Positions 7,207 through 16,067 are shown, numbered from the stretch's first letter. The stretch is DNA of 25,028 bases from an uncultured Lachnospiraceae bacterium (GCA_910588295.1 CAJUQO010000052.1:1-25028), one strand, 5' to 3'. The notes: generated by a model not told the origin, from the sequence alone. Translations and numbers: made by a program.

Positions 7207-8874
7207 GTGCAAAAATTGAAACTAAAGAAAATGCAGATCGTCTGCCTGGCCCTGCTGGCTATCCTGGCCGTTTTGCTGGTCGTCAGCTTCCAGACGCCGG
7301 GACAGATCACAGATCCTGAAAACTACAGATGCGGAACATATTCCACGGTATTCTCCCTGCTGCCGCCGGTCATCGCCATATCGCTGGCCCTGATCACCAA
7401 AGAGGTATACTCTTCTTTATTTGTGGGCATCGTCACAGGCGCCCTTTTGTACGCCAACGGAAACCTGGAGCTCACAATCAATACCCTACTTTTTAATGAA
7501 GAAGGCGGCATGGTTTCCAAGCTGTCCAGCTCCAGCAACGTGGGTATCCTGATTTTCCTGGTTATCCTGGGCATTATGGTGGCCCTGATGAACAGGGTGG
7601 GCGGTTCCGCTGCTTTCGGCGCCTGGGCGTCCCAGCACATCCACAGCCGGGTAGGCGCCCAGCTTGCTACGATGGTTCTCGGCGTCCTGATCTTTGTGGA
7701 CGACTACTTCAACTGCCTGACCGTGGGAAGCGTCATGCGGCCCGTCACGGACCGCCATCAGGTATCCCGTGCCAAGCTGGCTTACCTGATCGATGCCACC
7801 GCAGCGCCGGTGTGTATCATCGCACCCATCAGTTCCTGGGCCGCCGCAGTAACATCCTCCGTTCCCGAGGACTCGGGCATCAACGGTTTTACCATGTTTT
7901 TAAGAACCATTCCCTACAATTATTACGCGATCCTGACACTGGTCATGATCATTTATATCACCGTGTGCAAAATGGATTTCGGCCCCATGCGCATCCATGA
8001 AAAAAACGCTCTGAACGGCGATCTTTTCACCACTGAAGCGCGGCCCTATGGCGGACTGGATGACGAGATCGTTTCTCCCCGGGGTAAGGTCATCGACCTG
8101 ATATTCCCGGTGGCGGTACTGATCTTCTGCTGTGTCATCGGCATGATCTATACGGGCGGATTTTTTGACGGTGAGGATTTTGTCACGGCTTTCGCAAACT
8201 CCGACGCCTCCATGGGCCTGGTGCTGGGTTCCTCCTGCACCCTGCTTATCACCTTCCTGTTCTATATGCTCAGAAACGTGATGACTTTCAAGGATTTCAC
8301 CGACTGTATACCGGAAGGCTTTAAGGCTATGGTGGCCCCGATCCTGATCCTGACCATGGCCTGGACACTGTCCGGCATGACCGGGCTGTTGGGAGCCAAA
8401 TTCTTTGTGGCTGACCTGGTATCCGGTTCCGCCTCGGGACTGCAGGGGGTATTCCCGGCCATTATTTTTATCGTGGCCGCCGGGCTTGCCTTTTCCACAG
8501 GAACCTCCTGGGGTACCTTTGGCATCCTGATCCCGATCGTATGCAGCGTATTTCCCAGCGGAGAAATGCTGGCCATTTCCATCTCCTCCTGCCTGGCCGG
8601 CTCGGTCTGCGGCGACCATTGCTCGCCCATCTCCGACACTACGATCATGGCTTCCGCCGGCGCCCACAGCGACCACGTAAACCATGTATCCACCCAGCTG
8701 CCCTACGCTCTGACCGCCGCGGCCGTATCTATGGTCTGCTATATTCTGAGCGGATTCCTGGGCCAGCTGTCCGACACCCTTCCTGTAGCGCTGATCTGCC
8801 TGCCGCTGGCCATCATCCTTATGGTTGCCACGCTCACAGGAATCAGAATTATCACAGGCAAAGATAAACCATGA
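7207..8874 (+). CDS. nhaC: Na+/H+ antiporter, NhaC family
   Basis: A 555-residue polytopic membrane protein with 12 or so hydrophobic segments. Family marks include FVDDYFNCLT (about 163-172), LIDATAAPVCIIAPISSW (about 194-211), FSTGTSWGTFGILIPI (about 430-445) and GDHCSPISDTTIMAS in the C-terminal half. It exchanges Na+ (or another small ion or carboxylate, as in some relatives) for protons across the membrane. The start is ambiguous: GTG at 7207 uses AAGGAAAG, while an in-frame TTG at 7216 has a closer GAGGTG site, so the mature protein may be three residues shorter. The stop overlaps the next ORF by 4 nt. Whether it moves Na+ or an organic substrate is not decidable here. Confidence 0.9.
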   Translation: MQKLKLKKMQIVCLALLAILAVLLVVSFQTPGQITDPENYRCGTYSTVFSLLPPVIAISLALITKEVYSSLFVGIVTGALLYANGNLELTINTLLFNEEGGMVSKLSSSSNVGILIFLVILGIMVALMNRVGGSAAFGAWASQHIHSRVGAQLATMVLGVLIFVDDYFNCLTVGSVMRPVTDRHQVSRAKLAYLIDATAAPVCIIAPISSWAAAVTSSVPEDSGINGFTMFLRTIPYNYYAILTLVMIIYITVCKMDFGPMRIHEKNALNGDLFTTEARPYGGLDDEIVSPRGKVIDLIFPVAVLIFCCVIGMIYTGGFFDGEDFVTAFANSDASMGLVLGSSCTLLITFLFYMLRNVMTFKDFTDCIPEGFKAMVAPILILTMAWTLSGMTGLLGAKFFVADLVSGSASGLQGVFPAIIFIVAAGLAFSTGTSWGTFGILIPIVCSVFPSGEMLAISISSCLAGSVCGDHCSPISDTTIMASAGAHSDHVNHVSTQLPYALTAAAVSMVCYILSGFLGQLSDTLPVALICLPLAIILMVATLTGIRIITGKDKP

Positions 8875-9056
8875 AATACACAGCATGGCAATTTGGCTAT
8901 TCCAAGGCCTCCTACACCTGTGACGCATTAGATAAAACAGATGCCGTCCGACAGTTCCATGCTATGGGCCTGTCCGGTATATGGAACATCCGTCTGGATT
9001 TCTTCAACCAGAATGGGAAAGAACGGCACAGGACATTCTGGAATGTGGAGGTCTGA
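8871..9056 (+). CDS. small hypothetical protein coupled to nhaC
   Basis: A 61-residue soluble-looking protein rich in aromatic residues (several Trp, Phe and Tyr), starting MKYTAWQFGYSK and ending in TFWNVEV. Its ATG overlaps the antiporter stop codon (ATGA), so translation probably depends on the upstream gene; no strong ribosome binding site of its own is present. A large stem-loop begins 11 nt after its stop, consistent with its being the last gene of the unit. I do not recognise the family and assign no function. Confidence 0.55.
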   Translation: MKYTAWQFGYSKASYTCDALDKTDAVRQFHAMGLSGIWNIRLDFFNQNGKERHRTFWNVEV

Positions 9057-9066
9057 AAATGTACAT

Positions 9067-9103
9067 AAGCCGCATGCAGGGATGCTTTCCCTGTATGCGG
9101 CTT
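9067..9103. terminator. stem-loop between convergent operons
   Basis: Fifteen-base arms (9067-9081 and 9089-9103) pair perfectly except for one G-U wobble on the plus-strand RNA; the loop is 7 nt. It lies between the convergent nhaC unit and the histidine kinase at 9126. The flanks are A/T-rich but have no clean U tract on either strand, so termination may be imperfect; on the minus strand the matching pair is a C-A mismatch. Confidence 0.65.
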
Positions 9104-9125
9104 GACATATTAAAAAATCCTGCCT

Positions 9126-10538
9126 TTACGAAATACCATTTCCCACCGGCAGCCGAAAATAAAAAGTAGTTTTTCCCTCCGCACAGCGTACATCTGTCCG
9201 GGCGCCATGTATATGGGCAATTTCCTGGACGATGGCCAGGCCAATGCCATAACCGCCGCTGCGTCTTCTGGATTTATCTGTCTTATAAAATGCTTCCCAT
9301 ATATGCTCCTGGTCGTCCGGGGACAGGGAACCGCCCTCATTCGTCACGGCCAAAACATACTCTTCTCCTTCCATGCCTCCTGTCACCCATATTTTTCCGC
9401 CCGCTCTGCCATATTGAATTGCGTTTTTCAGATAGTTTGTGATTACCCGCTCCAACAGCAGGCGATTGGCATACACCCTCTGCGGCGCAGAACGAATGCT
9501 TATATCCGCCTGTGAGAAAACGGTATCTGCCTGCCGCCGGATATCCTGAAAAAGCTCCTCTATATTCATTTTTTCCTTCTTGTATACATTCTCGCCCTTC
9601 TCCAGCCGGGACAGCTCCAACATCTCCTTCACAAGCTGATCCATAGCCTCACATTCCTCGAGGATGATATCACAGAACCGCCTCTCTCTCTGCCCGTCTT
9701 TATAGCTCAATTGCAGATTCTCCGCATAGCCCTGTATGGTGGTCAGCGGGGTTCGCAGTTCATGGGTAAGATTGCGGATCAGTGTTTTTCTCCGCTCCAA
9801 CTCCCTTTGCATACCCTCAATACTTGCCTTCAGCTTGTCCGACAGCTCATCCACCGACTCGGCCAGCACGCCGACTTCATCCGTTCTCCGAAAATCCAGT
9901 TTCTGGTCAAAGTTCAGTTCCGATATATCTTTCGTGACCTGGCTGATCTTTATGATCTGCGTCATCAGAGACCGGGTCAGACCAATCCACAAGATACATC
10001 CTATAATCGAAATAACAATCCCGCTGGTCAGGATAAAAGTAGTGACCAGCCGCACGAGCTGATCCAGGCCTCTGATCGATTTATTCATTACAACATAATG
10101 GTTTTCGTCCAGCTTCTTAATAAAATACAGTCTTTTGATCTGATTGGCATCATCTGTCCTCTCCACCACATAGGGATCCATTCCGGCCTGCAGATATACA
10201 TCAAACGCCTTTTGATTCCCTTTCAGGTTCAGGCCGTTGTATTTAGAAGAAAAAAATTGCCGGCACTCCTCTCCTTCCCCCCTCTCAAAAAACGAAAAAG
10301 AAATCAGTTCCTTGTCATATATATCTGAACAGATTATTTCCATGCTTTCTTCTTTATATCCCCCCGTCCGTATCGGCTCAATCTCGGCCAGGCAGTTCTC
10401 CATCTGCCTCCTCGAGTCCCATACCATAAGGGGACGCAGCGCGATCTGGCAGACAGCGCCGAGTATGACCATACATCCCAGGACAGCGAAAAAAAAGGCC
10501 AAGATCACTTTTGACCTCAGCCCCAGTGTTCTTTTCAT
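9126..10538 (-). CDS. sensor histidine kinase (second two-component system)
   Basis: A 470-residue membrane kinase. TM1 is at about residues 10-34, an extracytoplasmic region at about 36-162, TM2 at about 164-187, then HAMP to about 240 and HisKA with His259 in LTHELRTPL. The ATPase domain has Asn368 and Asn372 (NYLKNA), a degenerate G1 box (TNEGG, about 399-403, where many kinases have DNG) and G2 box GGYGIGLA (428-435). The degenerate G1 is common among VanS-like kinases and need not abolish activity. The ATG overlaps the regulator's TGA by 4 nt, so the two are coupled. The signal is unknown. The extracytoplasmic part contains an acidic stretch and no recognisable ligand domain. Confidence 0.95.
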   Translation of the reverse strand: MKRTLGLRSKVILAFFFAVLGCMVILGAVCQIALRPLMVWDSRRQMENCLAEIEPIRTGGYKEESMEIICSDIYDKELISFSFFERGEGEECRQFFSSKYNGLNLKGNQKAFDVYLQAGMDPYVVERTDDANQIKRLYFIKKLDENHYVVMNKSIRGLDQLVRLVTTFILTSGIVISIIGCILWIGLTRSLMTQIIKISQVTKDISELNFDQKLDFRRTDEVGVLAESVDELSDKLKASIEGMQRELERRKTLIRNLTHELRTPLTTIQGYAENLQLSYKDGQRERRFCDIILEECEAMDQLVKEMLELSRLEKGENVYKKEKMNIEELFQDIRRQADTVFSQADISIRSAPQRVYANRLLLERVITNYLKNAIQYGRAGGKIWVTGGMEGEEYVLAVTNEGGSLSPDDQEHIWEAFYKTDKSRRRSGGYGIGLAIVQEIAHIHGARTDVRCAEGKTTFYFRLPVGNGIS

Positions 10539-11218
10539 CCCCTCTGCACCTCCCCGTCAAAACAGTATCCCACCCCTCGGATCGTCCGGATATACGCACC
10601 GTTATCCCGCAGCGTACGCCGAAGCATTTTGATATGGGTATCAATGGTGCGGTCGTTCCCTGCATAATCATATCCCCATACTTTCTCCAGGATCACATCC
10701 CGTTTTAATACGATCTTGCTGTTTTGCATCAGAAGCAACAGGAGATGATACTCCTTCATCGTCATGGGAATCTCCAAAGTCCCCTCATACACCTTGCACT
10801 CTGTCTGGGAAAGCCGCAAATTGCCGCAGCGCAGCTCTTCCTGCTGCTCTGAGGCTCTCTGCTGGATCAGACGCTTGGCCCGTTCCATGAGGATCGCTCT
10901 CTTAAAAGGTTTTGTCACGTAGTCATCGGCGCCTTTCCGCAGTCCGCGCACCTCACTGTCCTCGTCGCTCAACGCCGTGAGCATCAAAACCTTCACGCTG
11001 AAATGCCTTTTCACATAATCCAGGATCTCCCACCCATTCAGCCCCGGCATCATCACGTCTAAAATGATCAGGCCAATGTCATCCACCTTCTCCATTACCT
11101 CGATCAGCATCCCGCCGTCGTAAACAGGGATTACCTCATAGCCTTCCTGGGTAAAATCTTCGCACAGCAATTCATTGATCCTTACATCATCATCCGCAAC
11201 CAGTATTTTTTCACTCAT
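10535..11218 (-). CDS. OmpR-family response regulator (second system)
   Basis: A 227-residue regulator. I prefer ATG 11218 (MSEKILVADDD, the usual receiver start) over the in-frame GTG at 11230, since a modest GTGGA site precedes the ATG. The receiver has Asp54 in ILDVMMP, Thr81 in MLTAL and Lys103 in VTKPF. The C-terminal winged helix contains VILEKVWGYDY and RTIDTHIKMLRR, typical of the family. It is the first gene of a two-gene operon with the kinase. A 14-bp perfect palindrome about 45 nt upstream is a candidate autoregulatory or repressor site. It lies 155 bp downstream of the uronate operon on the same strand; I see no direct link to it. Confidence 0.94.
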   Translation of the reverse strand: MSEKILVADDDVRINELLCEDFTQEGYEVIPVYDGGMLIEVMEKVDDIGLIILDVMMPGLNGWEILDYVKRHFSVKVLMLTALSDEDSEVRGLRKGADDYVTKPFKRAILMERAKRLIQQRASEQQEELRCGNLRLSQTECKVYEGTLEIPMTMKEYHLLLLLMQNSKIVLKRDVILEKVWGYDYAGNDRTIDTHIKMLRRTLRDNGAYIRTIRGVGYCFDGEVQRG

Positions 11219-11248
11219 ATTTATCCACACTCTGTATCTATCATTTTA

Positions 11249-11277
11249 GCAACAGCCCGTACAGTCCGGACTGTTGC
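11249..11277 (-). promoter_or_regulatory. nested palindrome upstream of the second regulator
   Basis: Eleven-base arms (11249-11259 and 11267-11277) form a stem with one wobble pair, and a perfect 14-bp palindrome (ACAGTCC-GGACTGT, 11261-11274) lies within the same interval. The two symmetries cannot both form at once. No U tract follows on the minus strand. It may be an operator or a 5' leader hairpin. The rest of 11231-11373 is AT-rich with no clear promoter hexamers and only a weak stem after uxuB. Confidence 0.5.
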
Positions 11278-11373
11278 TCCGCCTCTTACACCACTATTTT
11301 GACATAATCGATTTGATATTAAAACAGAAATGTGTAATCCATATGAAATCGCAAGGCAAAAGCGGACTTTTAC

Positions 11374-12219
11374 TTATACCCCCGAATAGGCCGCAAACCC
11401 GGCGTCAATGGGCAATACCACGCCGGTGATCGCACTGGCCGCTTTATCGTCGCAGAGGAAAAACACGCCGCCCAGCAGCTCCTCGCTCTCCACAAAACGC
11501 CCCGTCGGCGTCCCGTCCAGGATCTTCTTCGATCGTGCCGTGGGACTTCCGTCCTCCTTGAATAAGAGGGCGCGGTTCTGGTTGGAAACCAGAAATCCGG
11601 GCGCGATAGCGTTGCAGCGGATACCTGTCCCCGCAAAATGGGTCGCCAGCCACTGGGTAAAGTTGGAAACCGCCGCCTTCGCCCCGGAATAAGCCGGGAT
11701 CTTGGTCAGCGGGATGTAAGCGTTCATGGAAGACACATTCAGAATACATCCGTGCTTTTTTTCCGCCATATCTTTGGCGAATACCTGGGTCGGCAGCAGC
11801 GTTCCCTGGAAATTCAGTTTAAATACAAAATCCACCCCGGCCGGATCCAGGTCAAAGAACGTTTTCTGCCCCTCCGCCGCCTCATGATGGTACTCGTTGT
11901 CCGTGGTGGCTTTCGGGTTATTTCCTCCGGCCCCGTTCACCAGGATATCACAGGGGCCCAGATCCCGCAGCACCTGCTCATGCACCGCCGCCAGAGCCTC
12001 CGCCTCCAGCACATTCGCCTTATATCCCTCGCAGACAAAGCCCTCCGCCTTGCATTCCTCCGCCAGTTTTTTCACTGCGTCCTCATTCAGATCTAAAGCC
12101 GCTACCTTCGCCCCCGCCTGGGCAAAGGCCCGCGCCATCGTCCCGCAAAGCACCCCGCCGGCGCCCGTTACTACAACCACTTTCCCTTTAAAGTCTACGT
12201 TGTATGGTAAATCTATCAT
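11374..12219 (-). CDS. uxuB: SDR-type fructuronate reductase (mannonate oxidoreductase)
   Basis: A 281-residue short-chain dehydrogenase/reductase. Cofactor motif TGAGGVLCG (18-26), NGAG (95-98) and the catalytic set Ser164, Tyr177, Lys181 (YSGAK) are all present. The sequence style (an insert with DNEYHHEAAEGQKTFFDLD at about 107-125 and NQNRALLF at 213-220) matches the Firmicute mannonate oxidoreductases that replace the long-chain UxuB of enterobacteria. It should interconvert D-fructuronate and D-mannonate with NAD(P)H in the cytoplasm. It is the last gene of the operon, 63 nt after uxuA; the ribosome binding site is AAGGAAGG, 9 nt before the ATG. The assignment rests strongly on the adjacent uxuA; SDR substrate is otherwise hard to read. 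Confidence 0.87.
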   Translation of the reverse strand: MIDLPYNVDFKGKVVVVTGAGGVLCGTMARAFAQAGAKVAALDLNEDAVKKLAEECKAEGFVCEGYKANVLEAEALAAVHEQVLRDLGPCDILVNGAGGNNPKATTDNEYHHEAAEGQKTFFDLDPAGVDFVFKLNFQGTLLPTQVFAKDMAEKKHGCILNVSSMNAYIPLTKIPAYSGAKAAVSNFTQWLATHFAGTGIRCNAIAPGFLVSNQNRALLFKEDGSPTARSKKILDGTPTGRFVESEELLGGVFFLCDDKAASAITGVVLPIDAGFAAYSGV

Positions 12220-12282
12220 AAATGATAACCTTCCTTTCTAAAAATCAGTCTCATCCTTTTAGGCGGCCATTCGCCTTATGAA

Positions 12283-13353
12283 TTACCGGCCGCCCTCCAT
12301 CCTCTCCAGCATATCCCAGCAGCCCCACAGATACATAATCCCCAGGGCGCGGTCATACAGCCCATATCCCGGCCTGCATTTCTCGCCCCAGATATGCCGT
12401 CCGTGGTCAGGCCGCACATACCCGGTATAGCCGCAGTCATGATAGGCCCTCATGATCTCCAGGATGCCCGTATCCCCGTCGCAGTCCCGGTGTGACGCCT
12501 CCGTAAAATCCCCGTTGGGATAATGGCGCACATTCCGGATATGGGCAAAAGCGATACGGTCACAGTAGGCGCGGACAATATCCGCCACGTTATTCTTTGG
12601 ATTAGCCCCCAAAGAACCGGAACACAGACACAGGCAGTTATACTCATCATCCACCATATGGAGGAACCGCCCAATCGATTCCTTATCGCATAAAAGGCGC
12701 GGAATGCCGAAAATATCCCAGGGCGGATCATCCGGATGGATGGCCATTTTGATCCCCGTCTCATGGCAGACAGGCATGATGGCTTCCAGGAAATACTGCA
12801 GATTCTCCCACAGCTTCTCCTTCGTCACCGGACGATAGGCCTCAAAAAGCTCGTCCAGCTTCGCCATACGCTCCGGTTCCCAGCCGGGGAAGGTCATGCC
12901 ATGGAGATTATTCAGAATATAGTCCGCCATCTCCTTGTAATCATCCTGAATCTTGTTTTTCTCATAAAACAGCGCCGTGGATCCGTCCTCCAATGGGTGG
13001 AAAAGATCCGTCCTCGTCCAGTCAAAAATGGGCATAAAATTGTACGTGACTACTTTAACCCCGAATTTTGCCAGATTGCGTAGGGTCGTCTTATAGTTTT
13101 CGATATATTTGTCCCGGGTGGAAAGGCCGATCTTGATTTCGTCATGCACATTCACGCTCTCTACCACGTCCATATTGAATCCCGCGCCCTCAATCCGGCG
13201 GCGCACCGCCTCGATCTCCTCCGGCTCCCAGACTTCTCCGGCCTGTTTATCATGCAGGGCCCACACCAGCCCGGTCACACCGGGGATCTGCTTGATCATC
13301 TCCGGTGTGATGCTGTCATTGCCGTCGCCATACCAGCGAAACGTCATTTGCAT
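12283..13353 (-). CDS. uxuA: mannonate dehydratase
   Basis: A 356-residue cytosolic enzyme of the UxuA family, a metal-dependent TIM-barrel that dehydrates D-mannonate to 2-keto-3-deoxy-D-gluconate. Family hallmarks: FRWYGDGND near the N-terminus, NFMPIFDWTRTDL (105-117), the metal/substrate segment HPDDPPWDIFG (206-216), a Cys-rich CLCLCSGSLG (240-249), HIRNVRH (271-277) and RPDHGRHIWGE (314-324). Length is usual for Firmicute UxuA. The ATG at 13353 has AAGGAGGGG 8 nt upstream, placed in the 15-nt gap after the GH3 gene's stop, so the two are in one operon. It is preceded by two glycosidases and a symporter and followed by uxuB, so it is the entry to the Ashwell uronate pathway here. Confidence 0.96.
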   Translation of the reverse strand: MQMTFRWYGDGNDSITPEMIKQIPGVTGLVWALHDKQAGEVWEPEEIEAVRRRIEGAGFNMDVVESVNVHDEIKIGLSTRDKYIENYKTTLRNLAKFGVKVVTYNFMPIFDWTRTDLFHPLEDGSTALFYEKNKIQDDYKEMADYILNNLHGMTFPGWEPERMAKLDELFEAYRPVTKEKLWENLQYFLEAIMPVCHETGIKMAIHPDDPPWDIFGIPRLLCDKESIGRFLHMVDDEYNCLCLCSGSLGANPKNNVADIVRAYCDRIAFAHIRNVRHYPNGDFTEASHRDCDGDTGILEIMRAYHDCGYTGYVRPDHGRHIWGEKCRPGYGLYDRALGIMYLWGCWDMLERMEGGR

Positions 13354-13368
13354 AGTCCATTCCCCTCC

Positions 13369-15144
13369 TTATATATGGGTATCAAAAATACCACAGAACG
13401 CACCGATGGGATCTTTACCCTTAAACGCGTCTTCCCCTGTCATCAGTTTCTCCACCAGGGCGTCCAGCGTGGCCGGTTTGCTGTCATAGGTGTTGATATA
13501 GGTTCTGGCCTGGGGAATATCCGCCAGCACATAAGGATACTGGGTGCCAACCACCACCACCGGCAGCTCAAAGACATACCAGGGGATCTCCCCGCCGCCC
13601 TTTGTCATCCCAAAAGCAGGACGGGCCACCGGCTGGAACCCTCCGGCTATGTCCACCAGCGTAATGATCAGATCCTGATTCTCCCGGAAATCCTTGATCG
13701 GCGTCTTTCCCGCAAAATACAGATTGAGATCCGGCTTCTCCCCGGCCTCCGCCTGCTTCATCATCTTTTCCACCGGGCTCTCATAGATAAACGCGTCAAA
13801 GCCCTTTTCGGTCAGACGGTTTTTCAGCTCCTCCGCCGGCGTCACCTTTTTAGCGCCAAACAGAGCGCCCAGTCCGGGAGCCGAAAGGCCTTTTACATAC
13901 ACGATCATGATCCGTTTATACCGCTCCGGCGTTATGGGCAGCACGTCTTTATCCTTATATTTCACCAGCGTGATCGCCTTGTCGGCAATCTCTTTCTGCA
14001 TCTCTGCATGGGCTTTACAGCCGATGACTTCATGCACCTGCTCCTTTGCGGGCACCAATTCGGTTTTCGCCTTTTTATGAAGCCCCATGCGGGCTTTCAG
14101 GGCCAGAATACGATGGAGGGCGTCGGAAAGCCGCTCCTCGGTGATCCTTCCGTCCAGATAGCCCTGCTTCATGCTGGCAAAATCCTCATCCATCTCATTG
14201 AAAAACAGGAACATATCCACACCGGCGGCAATGGCAGCCGGGAGCACGTCGCTGCGCTTCATGCGGCAGGTCAGCCCCACCATGTGGGATGCATCCGTCA
14301 GCACCATACCGTTAAAGCCCAGCTTCCCGCGGAGCAGCCCCGTGATCAGCTCCGGCGACAAAGTGGCCGGCATCATCTCGTCGTCCGTGATCTCCGGATT
14401 GAAATGGCGGGCGTAAGCGGGCTGCATGATATGCCCTGCCATGACCGCATCCAGGCCGTTGTCAATCAGATTTTTATACACCAAACCGAAAGTCGCGTCC
14501 CACTCTTCACAGCTCATGGTATTGACGCTGTTTGCCACATGCTGGTCGCGGAAATCCAGTCCGTCCCCCGGAAAATGCTTCGCCGCACAGCAAAAACCGG
14601 GATTGGCATGGGCGCCGTCCAGGTAAGCTTTCGTCATGGCCGCCACCTGTTCCGGATCATTACCGTAAGTGCGCAGGCCGATGACCGGATTTTCCCAGTT
14701 GTACATGATATCGCTGACCGGCGCGAAAGACAGGTTGCAGCCGATGGCCGCAGCTTCTTTATTTGCCATATACCCCAGCTGATACGCGTAATCCACATTT
14801 CCCGTAGCCCCGATCTTCGTCTGGCTGCCGATGGCCGTCCCGTCCACACAGGCCCCGTCCCCGCCGTTCTCCGTATTACAGGCAATGATCAGGGGAATCT
14901 TGCTGTTCTCCTGCAGAATGCGGTTCTGCTCATGTACCTCGTCAGCCGTACCCGGATTATAGCGGATCCCCCCGATGTGGTAGTCCTCGACCGTCATTTT
15001 CAGGTAATCCTCCGTCCGGCTGGATCCCATATTAAAAAACAACTGGCCGATTTTCTCATCCACCGTCATACCTGCGATGGTATCCTCCACCCACTTGCAG
15101 TCCTCATCGGACAGATAAAACGGCCTGGCTTTCATATCTACCAT
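13369..15144 (-). CDS. GH3-family glycosidase, NagZ-like
   Basis: A 591-residue glycoside hydrolase family 3 protein. The barrel domain (about 20-355) contains KHFPGDGLDFRDQH (189-202), which keeps the Asp-x-His pair used as acid/base in NagZ-type enzymes, and VLTDASHM with the predicted nucleophile Asp284. A second alpha/beta domain (about 375-590) follows, as in Bacillus-type NagZ. There is no signal peptide, so it acts in the cytoplasm. The start at 15144 has AGGAGGG 8 nt upstream. The Asp-His dyad points to beta-N-acetylhexosaminidase (or phosphorylase) activity by family knowledge, but other GH3 specificities are possible. In an operon with a GH2 candidate glucuronidase and uronate genes, it may trim hexosamine from imported oligosaccharides (inference). 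Confidence 0.9.
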   Translation of the reverse strand: MVDMKARPFYLSDEDCKWVEDTIAGMTVDEKIGQLFFNMGSSRTEDYLKMTVEDYHIGGIRYNPGTADEVHEQNRILQENSKIPLIIACNTENGGDGACVDGTAIGSQTKIGATGNVDYAYQLGYMANKEAAAIGCNLSFAPVSDIMYNWENPVIGLRTYGNDPEQVAAMTKAYLDGAHANPGFCCAAKHFPGDGLDFRDQHVANSVNTMSCEEWDATFGLVYKNLIDNGLDAVMAGHIMQPAYARHFNPEITDDEMMPATLSPELITGLLRGKLGFNGMVLTDASHMVGLTCRMKRSDVLPAAIAAGVDMFLFFNEMDEDFASMKQGYLDGRITEERLSDALHRILALKARMGLHKKAKTELVPAKEQVHEVIGCKAHAEMQKEIADKAITLVKYKDKDVLPITPERYKRIMIVYVKGLSAPGLGALFGAKKVTPAEELKNRLTEKGFDAFIYESPVEKMMKQAEAGEKPDLNLYFAGKTPIKDFRENQDLIITLVDIAGGFQPVARPAFGMTKGGGEIPWYVFELPVVVVGTQYPYVLADIPQARTYINTYDSKPATLDALVEKLMTGEDAFKGKDPIGAFCGIFDTHI

Positions 15145-15175
15145 AGATGTATCCCTCCTGTCTGTTTTCTATTGC

Positions 15176-15214
15176 GGCAAAGCAGCTGTTTCACATCACA
15201 ACATCTGCTTTGCC
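15176..15214 (-). other. intercistronic stem-loop between HAD and GH3 genes
   Basis: A perfect 10-bp stem (GGCAAAGCAG and CTGCTTTGCC, 15176-15185 and 15205-15214) with a 19-nt loop in the 77-nt gap. No U tract follows on the minus strand, so it is more likely an mRNA processing or stability element than a terminator. Confidence 0.5.
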
Positions 15215-15221
15215 CTATCCA

Positions 15222-16067
15222 CTATTTCAAATTTTCCAAAAACCTTTCTGTCTTTTCCTGCTGATACCCGTTCCCATAACTGCCGTTCAGCAGATGATCC
15301 AGACCTGCCTCCATAAATTCCCGCCAGCTGGCCGACTCGTGACGCACCAGGATCGGATAATACCATACCCCGTTTTGCTCCGCCGCATCCCGGTCCCCCG
15401 GCGCATCCCCGCACATCAGCACATGGGAAGGATCATAACCGAACTTCAGCATTTCCCCGATGCAGAACGCCTTGGTTCCGGCATCCTGGGCCAGCACAAT
15501 ATCCGTGTGCTCCAGAAGCCCGTAGTGCTCCCATTCTTCCAGCACGGCATCCCTGTTGGCGCTGGACACAATGGCCACATCCGCATTTTTGTGGGCGTAG
15601 GCCAGGGCGTCCTTTACATAACCGAAAGGCTTCTTCTCCTCCTCCGGGAGTCTGGTGATCTCTGCGTTGACCGCCCTGCTCCAGGCTAGGGCCGCCTGTA
15701 AACTGACGCTATTCCCGTTCGCAGCAATCGCCTTTTCCAGAGCGTCATTGGACAGCTCCGCCGCGCTGTCCACCCACGCCACAAGGGTATCCAGGTCTTC
15801 GATCCGGCAATATTTCCGGTCGATCTCCTGCAAAGCCAGCGACAGCCCCTTAAACCGGTTGATCCCCCGGGTCATAGTGTAGAGATTGATCTCATTCCAC
15901 CGTCTCAATATCTCATCCCGCCATTGGCCGAGCGCCCACTGCTCCACCATACACGGCCCGAAGCAGCGGATATGTTTACTATCCATAGTATCCATGGCAC
16001 AGCCGTCGCTGTCCACACAGACAAGATAGTCATTTTTCTTTTTGTAATCTGAAAATGTACCAGTCAT
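15222..16067 (-). CDS. HAD-superfamily hydrolase
   Basis: A 281-residue cytosolic protein with the four HAD motifs: DSDGC (nucleophile Asp19 and acid/base Asp21), Ser168/Ser169 in IVSSAN, Lys199, and GDAPGDRDAA (220-229) with acidic Asp221 and Asp225. A helical cap of about 130 residues sits between motifs I and II. It is predicted to be a phosphatase or phosphotransferase on a small phosphorylated metabolite. The start codon follows directly on the symporter's TAA, with GGAG inside the end of that gene, so it is translated in step with it. Its role among uronate genes is not obvious: it might remove a dead-end sugar phosphate or act on a product of an imported glycoside. TAG is its stop codon, relevant to the lipoprotein copy discussed above. 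Confidence 0.88.
   Translation of the reverse strand: MTGTFSDYKKKNDYLVCVDSDGCAMDTMDSKHIRCFGPCMVEQWALGQWRDEILRRWNEINLYTMTRGINRFKGLSLALQEIDRKYCRIEDLDTLVAWVDSAAELSNDALEKAIAANGNSVSLQAALAWSRAVNAEITRLPEEEKKPFGYVKDALAYAHKNADVAIVSSANRDAVLEEWEHYGLLEHTDIVLAQDAGTKAFCIGEMLKFGYDPSHVLMCGDAPGDRDAAEQNGVWYYPILVRHESASWREFMEAGLDHLLNGSYGNGYQQEKTERFLENLK

Noticed and set aside
7900..8928. 342-codon minus-strand open frame
   Set aside because: Antisense shadow of the NhaC gene; low-complexity Gly/His/Asp-rich translation without a ribosome binding site.
13144..15264. 706-codon plus-strand open frame
   Set aside because: It lies antisense over the GH3 gene, which has full family motifs and a strong ribosome binding site. 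The plus-strand protein is rich in His, Arg and Pro and has no recognisable domain, so it is a coding shadow.
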